64,000 nucleotides of DNA from Candidatus Macondimonas diazotrophica. GTDB taxonomy: Bacteria; Pseudomonadota; Gammaproteobacteria; UBA5335. Positions within the stretch are counted from its first letter, which is position 1. Every line of letters starts with the position of its first letter. Positions 28,899 to 37,810 of the stretch are shown here, one piece after another. Location: the NCBI RefSeq assembly GCF_004684205.1, contig NZ_SRIO01000011.1:33839-97838 (forward strand), written 5' to 3'. Both the position numbers and the translations under genes were made by a program. A model generated the notes under the pieces. That model saw nothing but the letters and a program-made list of their open reading frames with translations. It did no database searches and was not told the DNA's origin.

Positions 28899-29523
28899 CG
28901 GCACGTCTGATCCTCTCCATAAATTCACGCATGCGCTGCGGATCCTTGATTCCGGGCGCGCACTCCACCCCGCTGCTCACATCCACTGCCCAAGGCCGTA
29001 CCTGGCGAACGGCATCGGCGACATTCGTCGCGTCCAGTCCGCCCGCAAGAATCAGCGGCAACGGCCGCTCGGTAGGGATCTCCGCCCAGGCGAAACGAAG
29101 CCCCCGCCCCCCCGCCTCGCCGGGCGCATGGCTGTCCAGGAGCATCCCGCGCGCATGCGCATGGGAACGGGCTTGCGCCAGGACATCCGTCCCAGCACCG
29201 CCCATGCCCAATGCCTTGATGTAGGGCCGTTGGTGACGCTGGCAATCGGCCGGCGTCTCGACACCGTGAAATTGCAGCATATCCAGATCGATCTCGGCCA
29301 GCACGTCGTCGACAAAGGCCGGATCGGCATTCAGGAACAGGCCGACCACCGTCACGAAGGCCGGCACGCGATGGATCCACTGCGCCGCAGTCGTAGCCGC
29401 AAGATAGCGTGGGCTTTTCGGGTAAAACACCAACCCGATGGCATCCACCCCCAACTCCGCTGCCTGCAGGGCATCGTCGAGACGGGTAATGCCACAGATC
29501 TTGACCCGTGTACGGATCGCCAC
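28885..29523 (-). CDS. trpF: Phosphoribosylanthranilate isomerase
   Basis: About 212 residues: [20 protein letters not shown] with the catalytic Cys, [38 protein letters not shown] and [15 protein letters not shown]. It isomerises PRA to CdRP in tryptophan synthesis. The start is GTG 29523, which has GGGAGG ideally placed upstream; an open frame continues a further 67 codons upstream but has no family resemblance. First gene of the trpF-trpB-trpA-accD-folC-dedD-cvpA-purF-metZ series. Confidence 0.95.
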   Translation of the reverse strand: MAIRTRVKICGITRLDDALQAAELGVDAIGLVFYPKSPRYLAATTAAQWIHRVPAFVTVVGLFLNADPAFVDDVLAEIDLDMLQFHGVETPADCQRHQRPYIKALGMGGAGTDVLAQARSHAHARGMLLDSHAPGEAGGRGLRFAWAEIPTERPLPLILAGGLDATNVADAVRQVRPWAVDVSSGVECAPGIKDPQRMREFMERIRRADAEA

Positions 29524-29638
29524 CTGGCCTCCCAAAAGTGGTGAGCTTACCAAATGCGCCGCCAAACCGGGACCGGCCCCGCTGCGCTGCCCATGCGCCT
29601 CGTCGGCCAGCCCACCAATCATGCGCGAATCTTCTGCC

Positions 29639-30493
29639 TTACGGACGCCTGATTCGGCGCGGCCAGAGGTAATCGATGCGCGCGGCCTCGATCCAGTTCT
29701 GGTACAACCCCTGCAGGGCAGCATCGCCGGTCGACTCGAGAGGAAGCGGCGCCCCGATCTCCAGGTGCGGGCGGCCGCCCTCGCGCCGGCATCCCACGGG
29801 GAGGACTATGGCGCCGGTCCATTGCGCCAGGCGCGCGATGCGTTCCGCGGCCGGCGCCGACTGGGGACTCTGATCCAGGGGATAATCCGCCAGGATCAGC
29901 ACTGTCCCGCCGCGCTGCAATGCTCGGACAATGGCTTTGGGGTTACCGCCGTCGATCAGACAGCCGCCCGTCCGCTGGGCCAGACGCGCTACGGGACGAC
30001 GAAACGCCGGATGCCGGAACAGACGCGCGACCAACTGGACCGGCACCCGTTCGGCCAGTGCACGCACCCCGGCGGGCAGATCGATGAAATGACCGGCGAT
30101 CAGGATCACGGCGACGCCTTGACGCTGATACTGCACCAACTGTGGCCAACCGGTCACCGACGCCTTGTCGAGGATGCGCGCCGGTCTGCCCCACAGCGCC
30201 TCTACGAGACCGAACACCCCGGCCGCACGGCGATACAGATGGGCCTGCAGCAGGCGCGTGACATCGTGTCGCGCCAATGCGGGAAGTGCTTCGACCAACG
30301 TTTCGTGTATCACAGGATGGCGCGCTTCGGCGCTCTGCAGTACCGCGTTCAGCAGCCGGCTTCCGCCCCGCTGGGCCATCTCGGGCAAGCGGGCCAGCGC
30401 CCAACCGAGGCCGTCGATTGCCGCGGCGGTTACCGATTTCGGTGACCGCGCGCGATCCGCTGTATTGCGCTCAAGCAGGAAGGGGCGCCACAT
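29639..30493 (-). CDS. LpxL/HtrB-like lipid A acyltransferase with altered catalytic motif
   Basis: About 284 residues of the lysophospholipid acyltransferase-like lipid A acylation family: WALARLPEMAQRGG, VILIAGHFIDLPAGV, VQLVARLFRHPAFRRPVARL, VLILADYPLDQSPQSAPAAE and a late WIEAARIDYLWPRRIR segment. Family enzymes carry an H-x4-E/D motif; here His135 is followed at +5 by Pro140 (HFIDLP), so the usual acidic residue is missing, with Asp at +3 instead. No N-terminal membrane helix is obvious. The start is uncertain; ATG 30493 overlaps the end of dusA. Activity is doubtful without testing. Confidence 0.75.
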   Translation of the reverse strand: MWRPFLLERNTADRARSPKSVTAAAIDGLGWALARLPEMAQRGGSRLLNAVLQSAEARHPVIHETLVEALPALARHDVTRLLQAHLYRRAAGVFGLVEALWGRPARILDKASVTGWPQLVQYQRQGVAVILIAGHFIDLPAGVRALAERVPVQLVARLFRHPAFRRPVARLAQRTGGCLIDGGNPKAIVRALQRGGTVLILADYPLDQSPQSAPAAERIARLAQWTGAIVLPVGCRREGGRPHLEIGAPLPLESTGDAALQGLYQNWIEAARIDYLWPRRIRRP

Positions 30494-31460
30494 GCAGCGA
30501 TTCAAGCGCCTGCTCGACCACCGGCCAGCCTGCCCCCGATCGACAACCGTTTTCACTCAGGTGTCGACGAAACGCTCGCGCGCCCGGCATTCCGTTGAAC
30601 AGCCCCAGCAAAGGCCGCGTCAGCGCGCTGAGCGGCGTGCCGGCGCGTAGCGCTTCCTGGGCATACACGCCATAGGCCTCGATCACCGCGTGACGGCTCG
30701 GCGCCGGCCGCGGATCGCCGTAGAACATGGCGTCTACGCCGGCCAGGCAATACGGGCTGCCATAGACGGCCCGTCCCAGCATCACCCCGTCAAGGCCGGC
30801 ACCCGCCGTGCGTGCGCTTTCGAGGTCAGTCAATCCGCCATTCAGGATGATTTCCAGATGGGGCATTGCCGATTTGAGATGATGAACCCGTTCGTACTGC
30901 AGCGGCGGTACCGTACGGTTTTCATGCGGGCTCAAACCCTTGAGCCATGCCTTGCGCGCATGGAGGATAAAGGTGCGGCAACCGGCGCTGGCCACGGTTT
31001 CGACGAAATGATGCAAATGAGCGTCATGATCGAGCTCGTCGATGCCGAGCCGGGTCTTGACCGTTACCGGGATGGTGACCGCCGCGGCCATGGCGGCCAC
31101 GCACTCGGCCACCAGCGCCGGTTCGGCCATCAGGCAGGCGCCGAACCGTCCGCCCTGAACGCGATCGCTGGGACAACCCACGTTCAGATTAATTTCATCG
31201 TAGCCATAGTCCTCGGCTAGCCGCGCACATTGCGCCAATGCCGTCGGGTCACTGCCGCCGAGCTGAAGCGCCAAAGGATGCTGAATGGCGCTATAGCGCA
31301 GCCAGCGCTCAGGCTGCCCGCGCAACAGCGCAGGCGTGGTGATCATTTCGGTATACAACCACGCATGGCGGCTGATCAGCCGCATGAGATGACGCGCATG
31401 GCGATCGGTACAATCGAGCATGGGCGCTACACAGAACCGGCGGGTGCGAAGCAGACTCAT
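30471..31460 (-). CDS. dusA: tRNA-dihydrouridine synthase A
   Basis: A 329-residue FMN enzyme: FCVAPMLDCTDRHARHLMRL, LALQLGGSDPTALAQCARLAE, the catalytic Cys in EINLNVGCPSDRVQGGRFGACLM, VKTRLGIDE, FILHARKAWLKGLSPHENRT and LGRAVYGSPY. It reduces U20/U20a in the tRNA D loop. The HARKAWLKGLSP stretch is characteristic of DusA rather than DusB or DusC. It diverges from the cbpA gene. Confidence 0.95.
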   Translation of the reverse strand: MSLLRTRRFCVAPMLDCTDRHARHLMRLISRHAWLYTEMITTPALLRGQPERWLRYSAIQHPLALQLGGSDPTALAQCARLAEDYGYDEINLNVGCPSDRVQGGRFGACLMAEPALVAECVAAMAAAVTIPVTVKTRLGIDELDHDAHLHHFVETVASAGCRTFILHARKAWLKGLSPHENRTVPPLQYERVHHLKSAMPHLEIILNGGLTDLESARTAGAGLDGVMLGRAVYGSPYCLAGVDAMFYGDPRPAPSRHAVIEAYGVYAQEALRAGTPLSALTRPLLGLFNGMPGARAFRRHLSENGCRSGAGWPVVEQALESLHVAPLPA

Positions 31461-31561
31461 TCGGCGATTTTATCAGGCCTGCAACCGGGCCGCGCGGGAA
31501 CCTCGGGGGACGGTTATCGGTCTTTTGGACCCAAGCCGGTCGCCACAGGAAGCCAGACATC

Positions 31562-32449
31562 ATGCAATTCAAAGACTACTACCGGATCCTGGGCGTCTCG
31601 CGCGAGGCAAGCGCCGACACCATCAAGGCAGCCTATCGTCGCCTGGCGCGGAAATATCACCCCGATGTCAGCCGCGAAACCGACGCCGAGTCCCGCTTCA
31701 AGGAAATCAACGAGGCCTACGAAGCGCTCAAGGATCCGGAAAAACGCGCAGTCTACGATCGGATCGCCACAGGCCATCATGCGGGCGAGCCCTTTCGTGC
31801 GCCGCCGGGATGGGACAGCGGACCCGGTTCCGCCCATGCGTCGAACGGCTTCAGCGATTTTTTCGATGCGCTGTTCCGGGGGTCACGGCAACGCGGCGGC
31901 GTCAAAGGGCAGCGCGGCGGCGACCAAGTCGCTGCCGTAACACTGACCCTCGAGGAAGCCTTCCGGGGTGGTTCCCGACAAGTGTCCATCACCGGTCCGC
32001 GCGGATTGCGCACTCTGAACGTCCAGATCCCGCCTGGGGTCACGCCCGGACAGCGGATCCGTCTTGCCGGACAGGGAGAAGTCGGCCTTTCCGGCGGGCC
32101 GGCCGGCGACCTTTACCTGACGGTGGAAATCGCCCATCACCGGTGGTTTCGACTGGATGGGCGGGATGTCTACCTCGACATTCCCCTCGCCCCTTGGGAG
32201 GCCGCGCTCGGGACGATGATCACCGTCCCGACACTGGGCGGTCCCGTGCAGGTGTCGATCACGCCCGGGAGTCAGAATGGTCAGCGCTTGCGTCTCAAGG
32301 GGCGCGGCTTTTCCGGCACGCCGACAGGCGATCAGTATCTGACGCTCAAAATTCACATTCCGCCGCTGTACTCGGAACGTGAAAAAGCCCTCTACGAAGA
32401 ACTAGCCCGGGCAGCGACGGTGGACATCCGCAAGGATTGGCCGGTCTGA
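31562..32449 (+). CDS. cbpA: CbpA-type DnaJ co-chaperone
   Basis: A 295-residue protein: J domain at residues 1-70 with the HPD triad (ARKYHPDVS), a short Gly/Ser/Phe linker (GFSDFFDALFRG), then two C-terminal substrate-binding beta domains (VTLTLEEAFRGGSRQVSI, IPPGVTPGQRIRLAGQG, LKGRGFSG). It lacks the DnaJ zinc finger, which is the CbpA/DjlA-type layout and makes it a stress-related partner of DnaK. A chaperone-modulator gene (cbpM) is not adjacent. Confidence 0.93.
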   Translation: MQFKDYYRILGVSREASADTIKAAYRRLARKYHPDVSRETDAESRFKEINEAYEALKDPEKRAVYDRIATGHHAGEPFRAPPGWDSGPGSAHASNGFSDFFDALFRGSRQRGGVKGQRGGDQVAAVTLTLEEAFRGGSRQVSITGPRGLRTLNVQIPPGVTPGQRIRLAGQGEVGLSGGPAGDLYLTVEIAHHRWFRLDGRDVYLDIPLAPWEAALGTMITVPTLGGPVQVSITPGSQNGQRLRLKGRGFSGTPTGDQYLTLKIHIPPLYSEREKALYEELARAATVDIRKDWPV

Positions 32450-32509
32450 GCCGGCGCTGTCAACGGCCTGGTGAATCCAGAGCGGGTCCGAGCGCAGGCA
32501 AGGACCGGC

Positions 32510-32998
32510 TCACGCACCAATGAGCTGCGCTTCGATGTCCTGACGCAGCGTTGCATCCTCGGGCGGGGTCTGGGGCGCATACCGCGCTACCACGCCACCG
32601 GATGCATCGACAAGGAATTTCTCGAAATTCCAGCGGATGGGGCCGGGATGGCCCTGCTCCGGTGCGGTCAGCCATGCATACAGGGGATGGGCGCCGGCGC
32701 CGTTCACTTCAAGCTTCGCGCTCAGCGGAAAACTGACCCCGTAGTGCGTCTCGCAGAATGACCGGATCGCTTCGGCATCGCCCGGTTCCTGATCCATGAA
32801 CTGGTTGCAGGGGCATCCGAGCACCACCAGCCCTCGATCCCGGTATTCCCGATACAGCGCTTCGAGCCCGGCATACTGAGGCGTCAACCCACAACGGCTG
32901 GCCACGTTCACGATCAACACGGGCTGCCCGTGAAAACGCGACAGCGGCAGCGCTTCGCCTTCCAGGCTCTGCACTGCAAACTGGTGAAATTCGTCCAT
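32510..32998 (-). CDS. Glutathione peroxidase (thiol peroxidase type)
   Basis: About 162 residues: FAVQSLEGEALPLSRFHGQPVL, the active-site Cys in NVASRCGLTPQY, LGCPCNQFMDQEPG and the tryptophan segment IRWNFEKFLVDASG. It uses cysteine rather than selenocysteine (the codon is TGT/TGC, no TGA). Such enzymes often use thioredoxin. Start 32998 is favoured because GGAGGA lies seven bases upstream; the ATG six bases earlier is too close to it. Convergent with cbpA. Confidence 0.92.
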   Translation of the reverse strand: MDEFHQFAVQSLEGEALPLSRFHGQPVLIVNVASRCGLTPQYAGLEALYREYRDRGLVVLGCPCNQFMDQEPGDAEAIRSFCETHYGVSFPLSAKLEVNGAGAHPLYAWLTAPEQGHPGPIRWNFEKFLVDASGGVVARYAPQTPPEDATLRQDIEAQLIGA

Positions 32999-33046
32999 GG
33001 CCATTCCTCCGTTGGTTTTCGGTGCCGGCGCGGCACCCCGCCCGCC

Positions 33047-34135
33047 TCAGGCCGTCGCCTGCACGTCCGGCAGTCGCGCCGGCAATGCCCCCTTCAACTT
33101 GAATCGCAGTTCCCGCAGCAGCTTCTCGGTAGTTTCCCAATCAATGCAGGCATCGGTGACCGACACCCCGTAGGTCATGCGGCTGCGATCGGCAAGAATC
33201 TTCTGGTTTCCCCACCCGATGTTGCTCTCCAGCATCAGTCCCACAATCGACTGATTGCCTTCCAGGATCTGATTGGCGACGTTTTCGGCCACGAGCGTCT
33301 GCAATGCCGGATCTTTGTTGGAATTGGCGTGGCTGCAATCGATGACGATATTCTCAGGGAGCTTCGCCTCGCGCAACGCGCGTTCGCACAGGGCCACACT
33401 GACCGAATCGTAGTTTGGCTGGTGTCCACCCCGCAGCACGACATGGCCGTAGGGATTGCCGCGCGTGCGGATGATGGCGCTTTTGCCGTCGCGGTCGATG
33501 CCCAGAAAACTATGGGGACTGGAGACCGAATGCAGGGCGTTGATGGCCACGGTCAGACTGCCGTCAGTGCCGTTCTTGAACCCGACGGGCGTCGACAGGC
33601 CGCTGGCCATCTCGCGGTGGGTCTGCGATTCGGTGGTGCGTGCCCCGATGGCCGTCCAGGTGATCAGATCCGAGAGATACTGCGGGACGATCGGATCCAG
33701 CGCTTCGGTGCCCGATGGCAGGCCCATTTCCGCCAGATCGACCAACAGCCGGCGCGCGATGTGCAGGCCGTCCTCGATGTGGAAGGAATCGTCCAGATGC
33801 GGATCGTTGATCAGACCCTTCCAGCCCGTGGTGGTGCGCGGCTTTTCGAAATACACGCGCATCACGATGAGCAGGGTATCGCTCACCTCGCTGGCGAGCG
33901 CCAGCAAGCGGCGCGCATAGTCATGCGCCGCATCAACATCGTGGACCGAACACGGACCGATGACCACCAGCAACCGATGATCCTTGCGATCCAGGATCTG
34001 TCGGACGCTGCGGCGGCCCTCGAGCACCGTGCGCTCACCCGTCGCGCTCAGCGGGATCTCGGCCTTCAGCTGCCCTGGCGTGATGAGTACATCCTGCGCC
34101 ACGACGTTGACATTGTTCAGCAATTCATCAGACAT
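33047..34135 (-). CDS. aroG: 3-deoxy-7-phosphoheptulonate synthase (DAHP synthase, class I)
   Basis: About 362 residues of the AroF/AroG/AroH class: LLVVIGPCSVHDVDAAHDYARRL, FEKPRTTTGWKGLINDPHLD, the ITWTAIGARTTESQTHREMASG metal/substrate region, GFKNGTDGSLTVAINA, VIDCSHANSNKDP and SVTDACIDWETTEKLLREL. It condenses PEP and erythrose 4-phosphate, the first shikimate step. Which aromatic amino acid inhibits it cannot be judged here, so the G suffix is provisional. Start at MSDELLNN. Confidence 0.95.
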   Translation of the reverse strand: MSDELLNNVNVVAQDVLITPGQLKAEIPLSATGERTVLEGRRSVRQILDRKDHRLLVVIGPCSVHDVDAAHDYARRLLALASEVSDTLLIVMRVYFEKPRTTTGWKGLINDPHLDDSFHIEDGLHIARRLLVDLAEMGLPSGTEALDPIVPQYLSDLITWTAIGARTTESQTHREMASGLSTPVGFKNGTDGSLTVAINALHSVSSPHSFLGIDRDGKSAIIRTRGNPYGHVVLRGGHQPNYDSVSVALCERALREAKLPENIVIDCSHANSNKDPALQTLVAENVANQILEGNQSIVGLMLESNIGWGNQKILADRSRMTYGVSVTDACIDWETTEKLLRELRFKLKGALPARLPDVQATA

Positions 34136-34271
34136 CCGATAACCCATTCATTAAAGGTCTTTGCCCGGAAAGGCACCTTTCACATGCCGATCGGTCCAAC
34201 TGCCACACCGGGGTCATCATGCTCGTCCCGAGTAGGATAAACTCGTGCGACCCCTCATCATTGCGGCAGTC

Positions 34272-35045
34272 ATGACCGAACAACATCACCTCAAACTGTT
34301 AACGTACAACATCCAGGTCGGTATCGAAACCAGTCGGTATCGCCATTATCTCACCCGCGCCTGGCGTTACGCCCTGCCGTTCCGCTCGCGGCGGGAGAAC
34401 CTGAACCGTATCGCCCAGATCCTTGCACCCTATGACCTGGTTGCGCTACAGGAAACCGATGCCGGCAGCCTGCGCAGCAACTACGTCGACCAGGTCGCCT
34501 ATCTGGCAGACCAGGCGGACTTCCCATTCTGGCATACGCGCATCAACCGCCGTCTCGGTCCCTGGGCACAGCACAGCATGGGCCTGCTCAGCCGCTACCG
34601 TCCGACCGAGGTGCGTGAAGTCAGCCTGCCCAGCCGGATCCCGGGCCGGGGTGCGCTGATCGCCCGCTTCGGCGAGGAGGCCGACGGGTTGTTGGTCGTG
34701 GTCGCCCACCTTTCGCTCGACCGGCGCACCCAGGCCCATCAGCTCGCCTTCCTTGGGAGTCTGATCGGCGACCAAACCCACGCCATCCTGATGGGCGACC
34801 TCAACTGTAGTTGGGATGCCATCCGCGCGCATGGTGCGCTCGCGGGATTGCGTGGCGCGCCCCATCCGCTGCCGAGCTACCCGAGCTGGCGGCCGACCCG
34901 CAGTCTGGATCACATTCTGGTCACGCCCAGCCTGGATATTCAGCACACCCAGGTCGTGAGCCATGTCACCTCGGACCATCTGCCGTTGGCCATGCATGTC
35001 GCGCTTCCGCGCGATCTGCGTCTGGCCGACGATCCGGCAGTCTGA
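34272..35045 (+). CDS. Endonuclease/exonuclease/phosphatase (EEP) family protein
   Basis: About 257 residues of the EEP superfamily: LKLLTYNIQVGIETSRYRHY, ETDAGS with the metal Glu (LVALQETDAG), VVVAHLSLDRRTQAHQ, LMGDLNCSWD and a final SLDHILVTPSL and TSDHLPLAMHV. Substrate unknown; related proteins cut nucleic acids or phospholipid/inositol phosphates. No signal peptide. An in-frame GTG at 34245 is an alternative start. Adjacent downstream is apt. Confidence 0.85.
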   Translation: MTEQHHLKLLTYNIQVGIETSRYRHYLTRAWRYALPFRSRRENLNRIAQILAPYDLVALQETDAGSLRSNYVDQVAYLADQADFPFWHTRINRRLGPWAQHSMGLLSRYRPTEVREVSLPSRIPGRGALIARFGEEADGLLVVVAHLSLDRRTQAHQLAFLGSLIGDQTHAILMGDLNCSWDAIRAHGALAGLRGAPHPLPSYPSWRPTRSLDHILVTPSLDIQHTQVVSHVTSDHLPLAMHVALPRDLRLADDPAV

Positions 35046-35060
35046 CCCGCACGAAGCAAC

Positions 35061-35576
35061 GTGGTGGATCTCAGGGCCTACATCCGCCAGATCCCCGATT
35101 TCCCCCGGCCGGGGATCGTGTTCTACGACCTTGCGCCGCTCCTCGCCAGCCCGGATGCCTGGCCTGTTGCGCTCGGCCGCCTCACCCGAGGCGTGCTCGC
35201 CCATGCGCCGGACGTTTTGGTCGGGATCGAATCGCGCGGCTTCCTGCTCGCCGCACCCTTGGCGCTGAAGCTGGGTTGCGGATTCGTCATGGCACGCAAG
35301 CCGGGCAAGCTGCCCGGACCGTGCCTCGGTCATGACTACGCCCTCGAATATGGCAAGGACCGCCTTGAGATTCAGCAGGGTCTGCTTGCGCCGGGACAGC
35401 GCGTGCTCGTGGTCGACGATGTGCTGGCTACCGGCGGGACGCTCGCCGCTGCCTGCGCATTGGTGCGCCAGAGTGGCGCCCAGGTGGTGGCGGCAGCCAC
35501 CCTGATCGAACTCGGTTTTCTGGCCGGACGCCAGCGCCTCGCGGTGCCCTATATCCACGTCATTGGCTACGACTAA
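35061..35576 (+). CDS. apt: Adenine phosphoribosyltransferase-like protein
   Basis: A 171-residue type I phosphoribosyltransferase: [27 protein letters not shown] at the start (typical of Apt), [23 protein letters not shown] and the PRPP loop [17 protein letters not shown]. Salvages adenine with PRPP to AMP. GTG start at 35061, 15 bp after the EEP gene. Length is that of normal Apt. Confidence 0.92.
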   Translation: MVDLRAYIRQIPDFPRPGIVFYDLAPLLASPDAWPVALGRLTRGVLAHAPDVLVGIESRGFLLAAPLALKLGCGFVMARKPGKLPGPCLGHDYALEYGKDRLEIQQGLLAPGQRVLVVDDVLATGGTLAAACALVRQSGAQVVAAATLIELGFLAGRQRLAVPYIHVIGYD

Positions 35577-35613
35577 GGGGCCATACCGGATGCCCCGCAG
35601 CGGCGACTCCGCT
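35577..35613. terminator. Pair of short hairpins in the convergent apt/epimerase gap
   Basis: GGGGCCAT...ATGCCCC (35577-35596, one bulge) and AGCGG-CGACT-CCGCT (35599-35613) fill the 36-bp gap between two convergent genes. No T-tract follows, so termination is only suggested. Confidence 0.3.
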
Positions 35614-36620
35614 CAAACGCCGTAATAAGCCCGGTACCAGGCGACGAAGCGGGTGATGCCCTCGCTCACCGGCGTGGACGGCTTGTAGCCGGTATCGCGC
35701 TGTAAGGGCGTGCAGTCCGCCCAGGTGTCAGGCACGTCCCCGGGCTGCATGGGCTGCAGGTCAAGGCGCGCCGATCGCCCCAGCGCGGCTTCCAGGGTGC
35801 GGATGTAGGTGATGAGATCGACCGGCTGGCCGTTGCCGATGTTGTAGAGACGATACGGCGCGCTGCTGGCCGCAGGGTCGGGACGCGCCGGATCGAATGC
35901 GGCATCGGACTGCGCCGGACGGTCGAGCACGCGCACGATGCCCTCGACCACATCGTCGATATAGGTGAAATCGCGCTTGTGGTGCCCGTGATTGAACACG
36001 GGAATGGCTTCACCAGCCAGAATGGCACGGGTGAAGCTGAACAGCGCCATGTCTGGCCGTCCCCAAGGCCCGTAGACGGTGAAAAATCGCAGGCCGGTGG
36101 TCGGAATACCGTACAAATGACTGTAGGCATGTGCCATGACCTCGTTGGCCTTCTTGGTCGCCCCATAGAGCGCGAGCGGGTGATCGGCCGCCGCCTCGGC
36201 TCGGAACGGCATGGCGGTGTTGCTGCCGTAGACCGAGCTGCTGGACGCATAAACCAGATGCACCACACCACGCACCCGGCAACCTTCCAGGATGTGTAGG
36301 AACCCCGTCAGATTGCTCTCCGCGTAGGCATGTGGATGGGTCAGGGAATAGCGCACGCCGGCCTGCGCCGCCAGATGCACCACCCGGTCGATCGACTCGT
36401 CTCGGAACAGCGCCTCCATCCCGGCGCGGTCGGCCAGGTCGAGCCTCTGAAACGTGAAACCTGGCCGTTCCCGGAGCTGCGCCAGGCGCGCCTCCTTGAG
36501 GCTGACCTCGTAGTAGTCGTTGACGTTGTCCAGCCCGATGACCGTCTCGCCACGCGCCAGCAGGCGCTCGGCCAGATGAAAACCGATGAAACCGGCCGCG
36601 CCGGTAACCAGAATCGCCAT
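35613..36620 (-). CDS. UDP-glucuronate 4-epimerase-like NAD-dependent epimerase
   Basis: A 335-residue extended short-chain dehydrogenase: NAD-binding GAAGFIGFHLAERLLARGE, HLAAQAGVRYSLTHPHAYAESNL, catalytic SSSSVYG..., YGATKKANEVMAHAY (Tyr-x3-Lys) and GLRFFTVYGPWGRPDMALF. The DNVNDYYEVSLKEARL stretch and RYSLTHPHAY region match bacterial UDP-glucuronate 4-epimerases used for surface polysaccharides. It stands alone, with no glycosyltransferase nearby. Confidence 0.9.
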   Translation of the reverse strand: MAILVTGAAGFIGFHLAERLLARGETVIGLDNVNDYYEVSLKEARLAQLRERPGFTFQRLDLADRAGMEALFRDESIDRVVHLAAQAGVRYSLTHPHAYAESNLTGFLHILEGCRVRGVVHLVYASSSSVYGSNTAMPFRAEAAADHPLALYGATKKANEVMAHAYSHLYGIPTTGLRFFTVYGPWGRPDMALFSFTRAILAGEAIPVFNHGHHKRDFTYIDDVVEGIVRVLDRPAQSDAAFDPARPDPAASSAPYRLYNIGNGQPVDLITYIRTLEAALGRSARLDLQPMQPGDVPDTWADCTPLQRDTGYKPSTPVSEGITRFVAWYRAYYGV

Positions 36621-36649
36621 TTACAGATCCTTAGCTGAGTGGACGGCTG

Positions 36650-37639
36650 TCACAGGCCGGCGTTGTTGCGAGCAAAGACCCGCTCGGCGCGGTAGCTCGA
36701 ACGCACCAACGGCCCGGCGACCACCTCGAGGAATCCCATCTCCAGACCCCAAGCCCGGTAGCGCGCGAAATCCTCGGGTGGCACATAGCGCTCGACCGGC
36801 AGGTGGTTGGCCGTGGGGCGCAGGTACTGGCCGAAGGTAACGATGTCCACATCGGCTGCCCGGGCATCGGCGAGCGTCTGCTCGATTTCGGCATCCGTTT
36901 CGCCCAGGCCCAACATCAGGCTGGTTTTGGTCAGCACCTCGGGCGCCGCGGCCTTGGCCATTTGCAAGACATCGAGCGTCTGCTCATACCCCGCCCGCGG
37001 ATCGCGGACCGGATGCGTCAATCGGCGCACGGTTTCGAGGTTCTGGGCGTACACCTGAAGACCCGAAGTGGCCACTGCCGCTACGGCCGCCTGCCGTCCC
37101 CCGAAATCGGGGGTAAGCGCCTCGACGGCGGTCTCCGGACTGGCGGCGCGGATCGCGTGCACGCAGGCGGCATAGTGCGCCGCGCCCCCATCGGACAGAT
37201 CGTCACGATCGACCGAGGTCAGGACGACATACTTGAGCCCCATGAGCCGGACCGCCTCGGCAGCATGGGCCGGCTCGTCCGCATCCAGGCGTCCCTGCGG
37301 ATTACCCGTCGATACTGCGCAGAACCGGCAGGCACGAGTACACACGGCCCCCAGGATCATCAGCGTGGCCGTGCCGTGACTCCAGCATTCGGCGAGGTTG
37401 GGGCACAGCGATTCCTCACACACCGTCGCCAGACGGTTTTCGCGCACGATCTGCCGCACCTCGACATAGCGCCCGGCTCCGGGCACCGACACCCGCAACC
37501 ACGGGGGTTTCTCCCCTCGAGCTACAGGGGTTCCGTTTCGTTGCACCTTGACGCCGTGCTTGATGGCGGTGACCCCATCCTGGGAGAACTTCTCACCGCT
37601 ACGCACGGAAGCTTTGGCCGGAGGGGGGACTTCAGGCAT
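36650..37639 (-). CDS. lipA: Lipoyl synthase
   Basis: A 329-residue radical-SAM enzyme with both iron-sulfur motifs: auxiliary C-x4-C-x5-C in [13 protein letters not shown] and the radical-SAM CxxxCxxC in [45 protein letters not shown] and [18 protein letters not shown] are also present. It inserts two sulfurs into octanoyl-proteins. No lipB neighbour is seen. It diverges from the sulfate permease gene across 171 bp. Confidence 0.97.
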   Translation of the reverse strand: MPEVPPPAKASVRSGEKFSQDGVTAIKHGVKVQRNGTPVARGEKPPWLRVSVPGAGRYVEVRQIVRENRLATVCEESLCPNLAECWSHGTATLMILGAVCTRACRFCAVSTGNPQGRLDADEPAHAAEAVRLMGLKYVVLTSVDRDDLSDGGAAHYAACVHAIRAASPETAVEALTPDFGGRQAAVAAVATSGLQVYAQNLETVRRLTHPVRDPRAGYEQTLDVLQMAKAAAPEVLTKTSLMLGLGETDAEIEQTLADARAADVDIVTFGQYLRPTANHLPVERYVPPEDFARYRAWGLEMGFLEVVAGPLVRSSYRAERVFARNNAGL

Positions 37640-37810
37640 GGAATGCTTCCTCGGAATATGCTTTGGCCGCGTCCAATGATATCAGGCCGAGGCTTGGCAA
37701 GCGGGTGACCCGCATCTCATAATGCCAAGCCTTGTCCGGTTGATAACGTCTTTATTCCAAAAATCTTATAACCTTACTTCGCGCCAAATACCCGTCGAGG
37801 AGCCTTCGGA

